From the IMG/VR virus record IMGVR_UViG_3300044608_001602, positions 1 through 34,899 of that record: DNA of 34,899 nucleotides. The stretch is one strand, 5' to 3'. The notes beneath the pieces were generated by a model, which did not search any database, had not been told where the DNA came from, and saw only the letters and a list, made by a program, of their open reading frames with translations. Below, piece by piece: positions 6,488-13,384 of the stretch (positions are counted from its first letter, which is position 1; each line of letters opens with the position of its first letter). Both the position numbers and the translations under genes were made by a program. The DNA is from a virus.

Positions 6488-7051
6488 ATGAGACGAATGA
6501 GCGACAAAACGCGCAAACGCTATCTTGAGTGCAAGCCACTACGGGATAGCTTGCGCCAGTCGGTGGGCAAGTGCGAGGTTTGCGGATCCGACTACATCCT
6601 CGATGTCCATGAAATATCTCGGGGTGTTCATCGACAGAAAAGCCTTGATAAACTGTTCTGTTTGCTTGTCGTTTGCCGCAACTGCCACGAGCATCTTGGA
6701 TCTGCTAGCGCGTGGCCGGAAGCACGGCAATTGGCATTGATGGCTGAAAAGCGGTTGTGGGACTGGGATCTTGAGGCATACTTGGATCTTACGAGCCCGA
6801 GAGCGCCCAGGAGAATCGAATTAGAGGAGGTTGTTGCGTACATGAAACCAGAACTCTTGAAAGTGGAAGAGGTTGCGTCCAGGATGCGGGTAAACCGCAG
6901 GACGGTGCAAACGTGGATTGATAGCGGCGAGCTTGAAGCGATCGATGTGCGACCCGATGGTGCCCAGCGATCAATGTGGAGGGTTCAGCCTGCTGACCTG
7001 CTTCGATTTGCGCAAAGGCGGAAGTCGGCAGAGCGAAAGGCTGGGGCTTAG
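6488..7051 (+). CDS. HNH-type zinc protein fused to an excisionase-like HTH
   Basis: A 187-residue protein. Residues ~25-80 carry an HNH-like zinc unit: CEVCG-x8-DVHEIS and VVCRNCHEHLG. A long middle helix follows. Residues ~120-175 form a MerR/excisionase-type winged helix: LLKVEEVASRMRVNRRTVQ, then TWIDSGELEAID and SMWRVQPADLLRFAQ. The combination suggests a site-directed DNA nuclease or binding protein. The start ATG 6488 has AAGG upstream. It precedes the methyltransferase, whose start lies 14 bases after the stop. Confidence 0.7.
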   Translation: MRRMSDKTRKRYLECKPLRDSLRQSVGKCEVCGSDYILDVHEISRGVHRQKSLDKLFCLLVVCRNCHEHLGSASAWPEARQLALMAEKRLWDWDLEAYLDLTSPRAPRRIELEEVVAYMKPELLKVEEVASRMRVNRRTVQTWIDSGELEAIDVRPDGAQRSMWRVQPADLLRFAQRRKSAERKAGA

Positions 7052-7064
7052 GACTAAAGCAACT

Positions 7065-8030
7065 ATGCAAAAGCTGACCTTTGGAAGTCTATTTGCTGGG
7101 ATCGGCGGTATTGATCTTGGCTTTGAGCGTTGCGGTATGGAATGCAAATGGCAGGTGGAGATAGACGATTATGCCCAAAAAGTCCTCGCGAAGCACTGGC
7201 CGAAAGTCCATCGCGAAAGAGATATCCGAGAGTGTTCAGCCAGAAACCTTGAGCGAGTTGACATCATCGCCGGTGGCTTTCCATGCCAAGATATTTCCTA
7301 CGCCGGACTCGGGGCAGGTCTTGACGGAGAGCGAAGCGGATTGTTCTTTGAGGCCATTCGCTTGGTTCGAGAATTGCAACCGAGAGCAGTTGTCTTGGAG
7401 AACGTGGCAGCGTTGCTTACTAGGGGGTTGGATAGAGTTCTCGGGACGCTGGCCGAGGTCGGGTATGATGCTGAATGGCATTGCATACCGGCTGCCTACG
7501 TTGGCGCACCGCATATCAGGGACAGGGTGTTCATTCTTGCCTACGCCAGCTGCAAACGAGCCAGGCATGAAAGCGGATCGATTGGTGGACAAGAATGGAC
7601 AAACGCCGGAACATTTCAACCAGAGGCTTTACGACAACGAGACTGGCAGATTGTGCCAAAAGGGTCTGACTCAGTTTGTTGCAATGTTTCCGACACCCGA
7701 TGCCAATTGCGGAAATCGAGGGCCAGCAAAAGACCCCGCAGCGAAGCACAGGCCAAGCGGGGCTCAACGGCAAATGACGATAAACGATGCGGTGAAAATG
7801 CTGCCTACACCAACATCAAGGATGCACAAGGACAACGGCAAGAGCCCATCGGAATTAAACCGCAATTCAGAGACGCTAGCTATGAAAGCTGGTGGGCAGT
7901 TGAACCCGATGTGGGTCGAGTGGCTCATGGGGTTCCCTCTAGGGTGGACAGACTTAAGGGACTCGGAAACGCAGTAGTTCCACAGGTCGCGGAATTGGTC
8001 GGCAGGATGGTAATTAGCAGGATTGGCTAA
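7065..8030 (+). CDS. C5 cytosine DNA methyltransferase (Dcm/HhaI type)
   Basis: A 321-residue enzyme that transfers a methyl group from S-adenosylmethionine to carbon 5 of cytosine. Motif I is FAGIGG (residues 10-15), motif IV GFPCQ with catalytic Cys74, motif VI ENV (112-114), motif VIII around Arg152 and Arg154, and motif X GN (301-302). Residues ~160-285 are an unusually Arg/Ser/Lys-rich target recognition region. ATG 7065 is chosen because motif I must lie near the start. Most likely it protects phage DNA from host restriction. A second conserved frame is nested inside this gene. Confidence 0.88.
   Translation: MQKLTFGSLFAGIGGIDLGFERCGMECKWQVEIDDYAQKVLAKHWPKVHRERDIRECSARNLERVDIIAGGFPCQDISYAGLGAGLDGERSGLFFEAIRLVRELQPRAVVLENVAALLTRGLDRVLGTLAEVGYDAEWHCIPAAYVGAPHIRDRVFILAYASCKRARHESGSIGGQEWTNAGTFQPEALRQRDWQIVPKGSDSVCCNVSDTRCQLRKSRASKRPRSEAQAKRGSTANDDKRCGENAAYTNIKDAQGQRQEPIGIKPQFRDASYESWWAVEPDVGRVAHGVPSRVDRLKGLGNAVVPQVAELVGRMVISRIG
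7171..7977 (+). CDS. nested methyltransferase-associated phage protein (other frame)
   Basis: A 268-residue frame lying wholly inside the methyltransferase gene, shifted by +1. It is not a random shadow: it has the signature of a phage family that usually sits beside cytosine methyltransferases, including WPRSGMMLNGIAYRLP, a SGTGCSFLPTPAANE block, repeated FPTPDA/LPTPTS modules, and the characteristic end GGQLNPMWVEWLMGFPLGW. The start ATG 7171 has GGAG about ten bases upstream. Function is unknown. The last conserved segment lies on the same DNA as methyltransferase motif X, so both products are constrained there. Confidence 0.65.
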   Translation: MPKKSSRSTGRKSIAKEISESVQPETLSELTSSPVAFHAKIFPTPDSGQVLTESEADCSLRPFAWFENCNREQLSWRTWQRCLLGGWIEFSGRWPRSGMMLNGIAYRLPTLAHRISGTGCSFLPTPAANEPGMKADRLVDKNGQTPEHFNQRLYDNETGRLCQKGLTQFVAMFPTPDANCGNRGPAKDPAAKHRPSGAQRQMTINDAVKMLPTPTSRMHKDNGKSPSELNRNSETLAMKAGGQLNPMWVEWLMGFPLGWTDLRDSETQ

Positions 8031-8037
8031 ACGAAAA

Positions 8038-8069
8038 AACCGCTGGCACCAGGAAAAGTGTCAGCGGTT
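8038..8069 (-). terminator. bidirectional rho-independent terminator
   Basis: AACCGCTGGCAC (8038-8049) pairs with GTGTCAGCGGTT (8058-8069) over 12 bp with one G-U. Read leftward the stem is followed by TTTTTT (8034-8039 on the other strand), so it ends the leftward message from 8107. It also lies eight bases after the stop of the rightward methyltransferase and separates the two converging blocks. Confidence 0.8.
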
Positions 8070-8106
8070 GCGGGGGTTGAGACAACGCAAGTTGAAGTGT
8101 TTTTGG

Positions 8107-9330
8107 CTAGGGCTTTGGAATTTTGCGTACTAGGCAATATCTCCAAGGCCCAAAACCGTCTAGCCACGCACAACCCCACTTACGGTGGAATCGCCAGCCG
8201 AGAAGTTTACCCTCCTCCCAGTCGTGATCATCTGCATCGCGAAACAAAGCTTCCATAGGCTCGCCACTTCGAATGATTTCAGCAATGTCTTCAGGCGTTG
8301 CATCGCGGTAATCCGATCCAGCGATTGACGAATCCTCTGTTGTTGCTTCGGGCTCGACCCACTGAACAAACTTACGAACATCAACACCGAACCAGTTGCG
8401 CATAAGATCGGCAGCCCGTTCGTAAGACTCCTTGTGCGGTGCGCCCGCGTCCTGAGCCATCACCGCAAGATTGCAAAACACCGTCCAAGCGAAATCGCTG
8501 TCAGATTGAACAAGCTTTTGGTACGCATCGACAGTCATGGAGGCTTCTTTGGGTTTGTCGCTTTGAGTCGCTTCAATCGGTCGATAAAACACCCACAATT
8601 CGTTGTACCCTCTGCCTCTTGCCACCGCATTCTTGACCTTCATTCCGATGGTGAAGTTGGCGAGACTACGCGATTGATCGGCGTTTCTCCAAAAGAAATC
8701 TCCAGGTTCGATGGTTTCTTCTTCTGACATCAGCCTACATTGACCTTTGCGATAGATCGGGGCTGGATCATTGATCGGGTCAAATGGTTTTTCCTGGGTG
8801 CCAAACCAACCACCCGCAATCCCTTGGAAGACATCATCAGAAACAGTAGCCAGCCAGCCAGCCTCATCGACCTGAATATTTCCCTCGATCTGGACGCTGA
8901 TGTGCGTTTTTCCGCTTTCGCCAGGATCTTCATCAGGCTCGAACTCGATCCAAGAGAGCGGCCAGAGCACCCTATTCCCTTTGGATCCCTCGCAAATAAA
9001 ACCTTCGTGCTGTCCAGCTTCCTGGTGGAAGCCAACAAGCTTTACCGCGTCCATGTCGGCAGGATCGGCACCAAAATGCCCAACCCTCACCGCCTTTCCG
9101 ATATCTGCTTCGGTGGGTTTACGCCACAGCCTTCCGTTCTTGAGCCACAAGTCGGGCTGCTTACCGTCCCAGGTGGATGCCGCCTTTCGTCGCTCGCCGT
9201 CAGCGATTGACTCTCGGATAGCCGCTACTTGCTTTTGCGCTTCACTCCTGAGCCTAGTCACACAAACGCTCAAGGCGTTTACGAGGTGCTCCACTTCCAT
9301 CAGCCTTTCAAATCGTTGTTCCACACTCAT
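8107..9330 (-). CDS. large protein with a repeated WRDAT-type module, function unknown
   Basis: A 407-residue protein. It starts with a coiled helical part (residues ~1-60), then several beta-rich segments. The last ~75 residues (YRDATPEDIAEIIRSGEP, then EALFRDADDHDWEEGKLLGW, then AWLDGFGPWRYC) are clearly related to residues ~20-90 of the rightward protein at 23131-23862. This points to a small binding module reused within the genome. No catalytic motif is seen. ATG 9330 has GGAGGAGA upstream and is preferred over a start that would add 39 residues. It ends the leftward cluster before the terminator at 8038-8069. Confidence 0.7.
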   Translation of the reverse strand: MSVEQRFERLMEVEHLVNALSVCVTRLRSEAQKQVAAIRESIADGERRKAASTWDGKQPDLWLKNGRLWRKPTEADIGKAVRVGHFGADPADMDAVKLVGFHQEAGQHEGFICEGSKGNRVLWPLSWIEFEPDEDPGESGKTHISVQIEGNIQVDEAGWLATVSDDVFQGIAGGWFGTQEKPFDPINDPAPIYRKGQCRLMSEEETIEPGDFFWRNADQSRSLANFTIGMKVKNAVARGRGYNELWVFYRPIEATQSDKPKEASMTVDAYQKLVQSDSDFAWTVFCNLAVMAQDAGAPHKESYERAADLMRNWFGVDVRKFVQWVEPEATTEDSSIAGSDYRDATPEDIAEIIRSGEPMEALFRDADDHDWEEGKLLGWRFHRKWGCAWLDGFGPWRYCLVRKIPKP

Positions 9331-9400
9331 CGTCCAAATCTCCTCCAGCAACTTGAAACAAGCAACGGTAGACCTGCTGGCGATCTTCCATTGCCAATAA

Positions 9401-9598
9401 CTATTCTTGCCGACCCTTGGTTTCCGAACCAGCGACAAAGCAAACAATGCCGCCTATCAGTAGCCACGAGTACACTTGTCTCGGTTGGTTCCTGACTAAG
9501 CGTTGGTCATGCAGGATTAGGAAAAAACCCGACCCGATGCCAACAAAGCCAACAAGGAACAAAGCGCGGGACACCATACCACAAATCAACCGTTTCAT
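9401..9598 (-). CDS. small two-helix membrane protein
   Basis: A 65-residue protein with two hydrophobic segments, RALFLVGFVGIGSGFFLIL (residues ~11-29) and SWLLIGGIVCFVAG (~44-57), joined by a basic loop. Its ATG directly follows the TAG of the HNH gene (9599), so translation is coupled. It may be an inner-membrane accessory protein. No signature of holin families beyond size and two helices is present, and no endolysin gene is adjacent, so I do not call it a holin. Confidence 0.6.
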   Translation of the reverse strand: MKRLICGMVSRALFLVGFVGIGSGFFLILHDQRLVRNQPRQVYSWLLIGGIVCFVAGSETKGRQE

Positions 9599-10060
9599 CT
9601 ATCGCACCTTTGACCGCATCTGCTCTGCGTGCTTTCTCACCGCAGGGTTCCATGCTGTCCACTTGGGCTTCTTCGGTCGCCACGGGCCGTCGGGATCATG
9701 CCCGATCTTAAAGTGATGCTCAAAGCATAGCGTGATCAGATTGCTTGGCTCCAACTCCAACTCGGGATGGATATGGAACGGTTGGATGTGATGCACGTTT
9801 AGCTTCTCGCGACTCCCGCAGGCTTCGCAGTCGGGGTGCTCAGCAACAAACTCAGCCCTTACCCTCGACCATGCCGACGACCTCTCGCCGAGTGGCTCAA
9901 CCTCGTCAATCGACTCGCGAAGTTCCCTTAGTGGTGGTTCGGGTATTGGATCCAGGGACGCCATCGTACAGATCGCACAACCCACCGCAATGAACGGAGT
10001 CATTGCCGCGAACATTTCAAGGTAGTCAACCCAATCAAGTTTATCTTTCGCCTTCTTCAT
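9599..10060 (-). CDS. HNH endonuclease with N-terminal hydrophobic segment
   Basis: A 153-residue protein. Residues ~13-37 are hydrophobic (FAAMTPFIAVGCAICTMASL) and could anchor it in the membrane. A helical part follows and then an HNH zinc unit: CEACGSREKLNVHHIQPF, then SNLITLCFEHHFKIGH. HH and the later H with N are the expected catalytic and metal residues. Small HNH proteins often lie near phage terminases and are needed for packaging, but this one is 18 kb away. ATG 10060 overlaps the stop of the repressor gene as ATGA and has AAGG upstream. Confidence 0.75.
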   Translation of the reverse strand: MKKAKDKLDWVDYLEMFAAMTPFIAVGCAICTMASLDPIPEPPLRELRESIDEVEPLGERSSAWSRVRAEFVAEHPDCEACGSREKLNVHHIQPFHIHPELELEPSNLITLCFEHHFKIGHDPDGPWRPKKPKWTAWNPAVRKHAEQMRSKVR

Positions 10061-10293
10061 TGCCTTACCCTTTGGTTTGTGGTGCAATACGGATCGGCTC
10101 CGAAAATTGAATTGTAGGCCCGCAGTAACTCGATCGATGGCAATGCGTGACCGTTCTCAAGTGTGCTTATATGCACAACAGAAACGCCTAATCGATTTGA
10201 TAACTCAACTTGAGTCAATCCAGCTTTGACCCTCAACGCCTTTATTGAATCAGCCAAGACTTTCCGAAATTCGTGAATGTCTGAATTACTCAT
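10057..10293 (-). CDS. XRE/Cro-type helix-turn-helix regulator
   Basis: A 78-residue protein made almost entirely of one HTH_XRE domain: LADSIKALRVKAGLTQVELS, NRLGVSVVHISTLENGHALP, SIELLRAYNSIFGADPY. It should bind an operator as a dimer. It is small, like Cro, with no C-terminal cleavage or oligomerisation domain. It overlaps both neighbours (8 bases with the upstream gene, 4 with the HNH gene). It is the only clear DNA-binding repressor in the leftward block and so a candidate for controlling the palindromic region near 18065-18090 or the conserved rightward promoters. Confidence 0.85.
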   Translation of the reverse strand: MSNSDIHEFRKVLADSIKALRVKAGLTQVELSNRLGVSVVHISTLENGHALPSIELLRAYNSIFGADPYCTTNQRVRQ

Positions 10294-10594
10294 TGCTCAG
10301 CCCCTCGTCCAATTCGCGTGAGTACATCGGAAGCAGGTTGAGACCTTCGGCAATGGTGCCGCTACCTTGCGACTCGAACTCTTGCGCAATGGTAAGATAG
10401 TGAACCAATTGATCTGCTTGGTCAATCGCCATCTGCGCGACTCGACCTCGGTTTATGTCGCTAGCCATTCCAGGATTCGCCAATAGCCCCTGCATCGCCC
10501 TCGCTGCGAACAACTCGCGTTTGGTAAGGCCGAATTCAGGATTGTATCGCTCGGGAGCAAAATTGCTCGGATAAGCCGAATCATTACCGTTCAT
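10286..10594 (-). CDS. phage protein of the FAARAMQ type, unknown function
   Basis: A 102-residue protein starting at ATG 10594, with AGGAGG six bases upstream. Its core (FGLTKRELFAARAMQGLLAN, then VAQMAIDQADQLVHYL) follows a widely occurring phage pattern and resembles the first half of the protein at 5535-5999. The C terminus GLNLLPMYSRELDE is shared with the next upstream gene and corresponds to a 28-bp DNA repeat. No function is known to me. Confidence 0.7.
   Translation of the reverse strand: MNGNDSAYPSNFAPERYNPEFGLTKRELFAARAMQGLLANPGMASDINRGRVAQMAIDQADQLVHYLTIAQEFESQGSGTIAEGLNLLPMYSRELDEGLSNE
10320..10347 (-). repeat. 28-bp direct repeat, copy 1
   Basis: A 28-base segment beginning GAGTACATCGG and ending GAGACCTT is identical at 10320-10347 and 10618-10645. 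It encodes the shared C-terminal peptide GLNLLPMYS of two adjacent genes, so it probably marks a partial tandem duplication or a recombination point. Confidence 0.8.
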
Positions 10595-10850
10595 CATTAA
10601 CCTCCTTCGATTCTTGCGAGTACATCGGAAGCAGGTTGAGACCTTGCGCAACTGCGTCATTTACTTCCGCGATCGTCGCATGGTAGCTAGCACCAACAAT
10701 GGTTGGCTGAAATGGACTTATCCTCATGTCAGCCGAAACCATACTAAACGTCAACGCTTGAGGCGGTGGCAACTCGAAAGCCATCACGCAAGCCTCTTGC
10801 ACCTCGTACGGTTGCTGCTTGAACAGAGCAACGAATTCATCTTTGTTCAT
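10584..10850 (-). CDS. small protein sharing a C-terminal peptide with its neighbour
   Basis: An 88-residue protein starting at ATG 10850, directly after the TAG of the small membrane peptide (TAGATG), with GAGGTG upstream. The N-terminal half (KDEFVALFKQQPYEVQEACV) is helical. The C terminus AQGLNLLPMYSQESKEV repeats that of gene 10286-10594. The rest is unlike its neighbour, so the pair may have exchanged ends by recombination at the 28-bp repeat. It overlaps the next gene by 11 bases. Confidence 0.6.
   Translation of the reverse strand: MNKDEFVALFKQQPYEVQEACVMAFELPPPQALTFSMVSADMRISPFQPTIVGASYHATIAEVNDAVAQGLNLLPMYSQESKEVNDER
10618..10645 (-). repeat. 28-bp direct repeat, copy 2
   Basis: Second copy of the segment at 10320-10347, within the end of gene 10584-10850 and at the same reading position, so both genes end in closely similar peptides. 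Confidence 0.8.
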
Positions 10851-10946
10851 CTATTCACCTCTCATAATCAAGTAAAGAACAAACCCTACGCTGACCTCGA
10901 CAACGCCGAGGTAAAGCAGCTCTCGTATGTCAATCATATTGAGCAT
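10851..10946 (-). CDS. 31-residue single-helix membrane peptide
   Basis: A short frame of 31 residues: a polar start (MLNMIDIRE) followed by LLYLGVVEVSVGFVLYLIM, a clear single membrane helix, and a charged end. It overlaps the end of the acetyltransferase gene by 17 bases and stops directly before the next ATG. The tight spacing supports expression. The upstream ribosome signal is weak, so coupling to the acetyltransferase is likely. ATG 10937 is an alternative start. Confidence 0.45.
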   Translation of the reverse strand: MLNMIDIRELLYLGVVEVSVGFVLYLIMRGE

Positions 10947-11388
10947 ACTCAAATAAATACCCGTCCCCGTTCTCGTCCCAATTGCGAATAGTATCGACAC
11001 AAAAGAACTTGACGGAACGAAAGAACACCTGAGCCTGAACGTCGTATTCGCTGACGGTCGTGTAGATAGCCGTCCTGCCTTGAGACGTACCAAGTCTGGT
11101 TTTCAGCGTCTCGATGAGCGCGGTTCCCAAGCCTTGCCCGTGGAACACTGGATCTACCACAAGATGGTAAAGGTCAATCGAGCCCTTTTCCAATGCGTAG
11201 ATCATGTATCCAGCCACAACCTCGTCCAGTTCGACAACCATACCAACTACGTTTCGCTGCCTGAGCATCTTCGTCATGTCTTCTTCAAGCAGTTGGTAAC
11301 TCGCTTCAATGTTTATCTCGTTGATCGCAGGCATCTCCTTGCGAATGAGCCAGCGGACATAGATTACGTTTTTCGTTTTGGTTCCCAT
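10930..11388 (-). CDS. GNAT-family N-acetyltransferase
   Basis: A 152-residue protein of the GNAT fold. These enzymes move an acetyl group from acetyl-CoA to an amine on a protein or small molecule. The acetyl-CoA binding motif A is clear: DLYHLVVDPVFHGQGLGTAL, with Q-G-L-G-T as the pyrophosphate loop. Preceding strands (VVGMVVELDEVVAGYMIYAL) and the late YTTVSEYDVQAQVFFRSVKF segment fit the fold, and the length is usual. The substrate cannot be read; phage GNATs have been linked to host protein modification. It lies just left of a terminator that separates it from the upstream gene. Confidence 0.85.
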   Translation of the reverse strand: MGTKTKNVIYVRWLIRKEMPAINEINIEASYQLLEEDMTKMLRQRNVVGMVVELDEVVAGYMIYALEKGSIDLYHLVVDPVFHGQGLGTALIETLKTRLGTSQGRTAIYTTVSEYDVQAQVFFRSVKFFCVDTIRNWDENGDGYLFEYAQYD

Positions 11389-11412
11389 GGTATCGCCCTA
11401 TGTGTTGACTCC

Positions 11413-11446
11413 AAAAAAGCCGTGCGCCACAGTCAGCACACGGCTT
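11413..11446 (-). terminator. rho-independent terminator (leftward)
   Basis: AAGCCGTG (11417-11424) pairs with CACGGCTT (11439-11446). In the leftward direction the stem runs into TTTTTT (11413-11418 on the other strand). It lies just after the end of gene 11465-11644 and before the acetyltransferase start, so the acetyltransferase group may have its own promoter or depend on read-through. Confidence 0.75.
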
Positions 11447-11464
11447 GAATACATTTTACCAAGC

Positions 11465-11644
11465 CTACTTTGCGATGTAGGCATTGAGTCCGACAATAAC
11501 GGGCTTACCGTCGACCGTAGCCGTCGTCGCCTTATTGCCGCTACTGGTAGCCACAATCAGCGTTTTGCCGCTGCTGCTTAGTCGTGGTGGGCTTTCCACG
11601 GGAATGCGGATAACCAATTCGCCGTTTTCAATCGTAACTTTCAC
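11465..11644 (-). CDS. small conserved beta protein (SSSGKTLIVA type)
   Basis: A 59-residue protein starting with GTG 11644, seven bases after AGGAGA. The middle SSSGKTLIVATSSGNKATTA and the end VDGKPVIVGLNAYIAK form a recognisable short family found in scattered phages and bacteria. It resembles a small beta-sheet domain. The GKT is not a Walker loop in this context because no P-loop surroundings exist. Function unknown. The leader upstream carries the CACTGTGTCGGC box also found before the RadC gene. Confidence 0.65.
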   Translation of the reverse strand: MKVTIENGELVIRIPVESPPRLSSSGKTLIVATSSGNKATTATVDGKPVIVGLNAYIAK

Positions 11645-11701
11645 AATCAAATCTCCTGTAAAAACAAACAACAAGCAATGCCGACACAGTGTCAGCTTGA
11701 A

Positions 11702-12229
11702 TTAGCAGTAGTGGGGCTTGCGGGTTGGATAAGGCTCTGCGGGCCAAGCTTCCACCCTGACAACAAAGTGCCCCTCGGAAATAACAGAACTTGGTGATCG
11801 ACGCGACTGGTTTTCTTCGTCGCACCATTTACGCAATGCCTTAGCGGCGTTCTCGGCTTCAATCGCAGTAGCGAACAAGCCGTGTTTTGGTGGTTCCTCC
11901 ACCCAGTCGCCGTCAGCAGGCGTGTAAGCGTCGTACCACCAACCACCCTCTTCATGTCCTCCGAATACTCGATCCCAAAGATACAAGTTGGCGTACAGTT
12001 CCGGCGTGACATCTTCAAGATCCCACGTTCCGATTTCATCCTCGCCTTCTGTCCTGATCCTTTCCACCCTGCCGTCGTCCCAGCGGATTGTGGCAAAGTC
12101 GTATCGTATGTGCCCGTCGCAATCGTCGACCTCCAAGGCAATCACCGTGCCCTCGGGCTTCTGACTGCATCTTTTCCATGTACCGTCCTCTTGCATTCGC
12201 ATAATCGCGACTCTGCTACCTATTCGCAT
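11702..12229 (-). CDS. protein of unknown function
   Basis: A 175-residue soluble protein. The first ~80 residues look like beta strands with charged turns (RIGSRVAIMRMQEDGTW, VIALEVDDCDGHIRYD, ATIRWDDGRVERIR). The second half is rich in Trp, Asp and Glu (WWYDAYTPADGDWVEEPPKH) and ends with a helix-rich part. No family recognised. ATG 12229 is chosen because AAGGAGA lies seven bases upstream. It overlaps the lipoprotein gene by 14 bases. Confidence 0.65.
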   Translation of the reverse strand: MRIGSRVAIMRMQEDGTWKRCSQKPEGTVIALEVDDCDGHIRYDFATIRWDDGRVERIRTEGEDEIGTWDLEDVTPELYANLYLWDRVFGGHEEGGWWYDAYTPADGDWVEEPPKHGLFATAIEAENAAKALRKWCDEENQSRRSPSSVISEGHFVVRVEAWPAEPYPTRKPHYC

Positions 12230-12362
12230 TGCAAATCTCCTTTGCGTCTTCAAATTCAATACTAATTGCCGGTTCACCTTGAACCCGCGTAAATGTAACT
12301 CTGGTTCGTTGACCTGCACAACCGCACAAGCCAACGATAATCAGCAACATCCATTTTGCCAT
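12216..12362 (-). CDS. small predicted lipoprotein
   Basis: A 48-residue protein with a short signal: MAKWMLLIIVGLCGC followed by AGQRTR. The L-C-G-C at residues 12-15 fits a lipobox with Cys15 as the lipid-bearing residue, after a hydrophobic core and a Lys near the start. The mature part is about 34 residues. AAGGAGG precedes the ATG. Small phage lipoproteins can act in superinfection exclusion or, as Rz1, in outer membrane disruption; no Rz partner is seen here, so exclusion or an unknown role is as likely. Confidence 0.6.
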   Translation of the reverse strand: MAKWMLLIIVGLCGCAGQRTRVTFTRVQGEPAISIEFEDAKEICNANR

Positions 12363-12390
12363 GATCTCTCCCTCCTTGTAATGAAAAAAA

Positions 12391-12594
12391 CTATTTGGTG
12401 TCAATATCGGCATTTTTTGCCGACACTTCCAGCCTGTCTTGGATTCGCAGCGCCTTTTCATGCGCTCGACGCAGCATAAAGACAACGTTATCCCACTCTT
12501 TGGCGTCCATCGCTTTTTCAGCGTAATGCTCAGCCGCTTTGAGCGTGCTGGTTACTTCTGCTCGCCATCCTTCAAGGTCGCTTGAACTAAGCAC
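12391..12594 (-). CDS. small helical protein of unknown function
   Basis: A 67-residue protein starting with GTG 12594, overlapping the end of the upstream gene by eight bases. It is predicted to be nearly all helix (VTSTLKAAEHYAEKAMDAKE, then VVFMLRRAHEKALRIQDRL), like a short helical hairpin. No family recognised. The overlap suggests coupled translation, since no separate strong ribosome site is visible. Confidence 0.5.
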   Translation of the reverse strand: MLSSSDLEGWRAEVTSTLKAAEHYAEKAMDAKEWDNVVFMLRRAHEKALRIQDRLEVSAKNADIDTK

Positions 12595-12826
12595 AAATCA
12601 CCGTCCTTTCCCAAGTTGCCGACATATCGTCGGACAAATCGATGTCAACATCTCCCGGTTGCAAATCCTCCCCGTAGCAGCTTGCCAGCTCGATCAGAGC
12701 ATCCTCAATCTGCTTGTAGGTTGGATTGGTTGGAAGGTATATCGAATACCTAAGCGGTGCCGAAACACCGTCGATGCGTTCGTACCAGCGCTTTCTCGCG
12801 TGACTCCAATAAATTGCAATTTTCAT
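12587..12826 (-). CDS. small protein of unknown function
   Basis: A 79-residue protein starting at ATG 12826, eight bases after AGGAGG. It begins with KIAIYWSHARKRWYERIDG, a strand and basic stretch, then a TYKQIEDALIELASCYGE helix and an acidic segment (GDVDIDLSDD). No family recognised. Its own strong ribosome site and coding pattern make it likely real. Confidence 0.6.
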   Translation of the reverse strand: MKIAIYWSHARKRWYERIDGVSAPLRYSIYLPTNPTYKQIEDALIELASCYGEDLQPGDVDIDLSDDMSATWERTVICA

Positions 12827-12852
12827 CGTCAAAGCCTCCTGTTGTTACTGTG

Positions 12853-13281
12853 TTAAACGACGATCAGAGCCGTGCAGGGCTTCTTCTCGGGTTCCAGTGG
12901 CAAGATTGCTTCGGGCCAGTTGTGTTCCGGTCTTCGCGCTCTTGCCAATGCGTACAAGTGTTCGATGGTTGCGTCATGCTTCCCGCTACGGATCTCGCCT
13001 ACCAGCCTATCGAGCGTTTTATCGGAGAATCTTGAGGCTTGCTCCAGTGTTTCGGTCGGATTACCTCTGCCATCAATCAAGAACTGGCGGAATCCGTCGT
13101 TGCTCAGGCGGTCGTACTGGATACTGATCTCATACCCTCGGGCAAACTCGGCTCCCGTCATAATGCTGGTTCCGCCTTTCGTGTACCGCACAACCAATTG
13201 CAGACGCGGCGTAAGCATCGAGTTGCAATCCTTAAACGGCGGTGCCGTGACGGTTTTCAGTGTAATCGACTGTTCGGACAT
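12853..13281 (-). CDS. protein of unknown function
   Basis: A 142-residue protein. ATG 13281 has ACAGGAGA eight bases upstream; 55 residues of open frame before it are not needed. Residues ~20-60 look like a beta domain (LTPRLQLVVRYTKGGTSIM, GAEFARGYEISIQYDRL). A later helical part (SDKTLDRLVGEIRSGKHDAT) and a Pro/Glu-rich end follow. No family recognised. Confidence 0.65.
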   Translation of the reverse strand: MSEQSITLKTVTAPPFKDCNSMLTPRLQLVVRYTKGGTSIMTGAEFARGYEISIQYDRLSNDGFRQFLIDGRGNPTETLEQASRFSDKTLDRLVGEIRSGKHDATIEHLYALARARRPEHNWPEAILPLEPEKKPCTALIVV

Positions 13282-13384
13282 TGCGCAAATCTCCTGTTTG
13301 CAAGTGTAAGACCGATCCTGACTGCCAGGGGCTCGGGCGCTTAGGGATCGGGCAATCCCCTCGCGTTCGAGTCGCCGACGCGTA

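Noticed and set aside
9401-9598. Holin
   Set aside because: Two membrane helices and small size fit, but no lysin is nearby and the gene is coupled to an HNH gene; the name would be unsupported.
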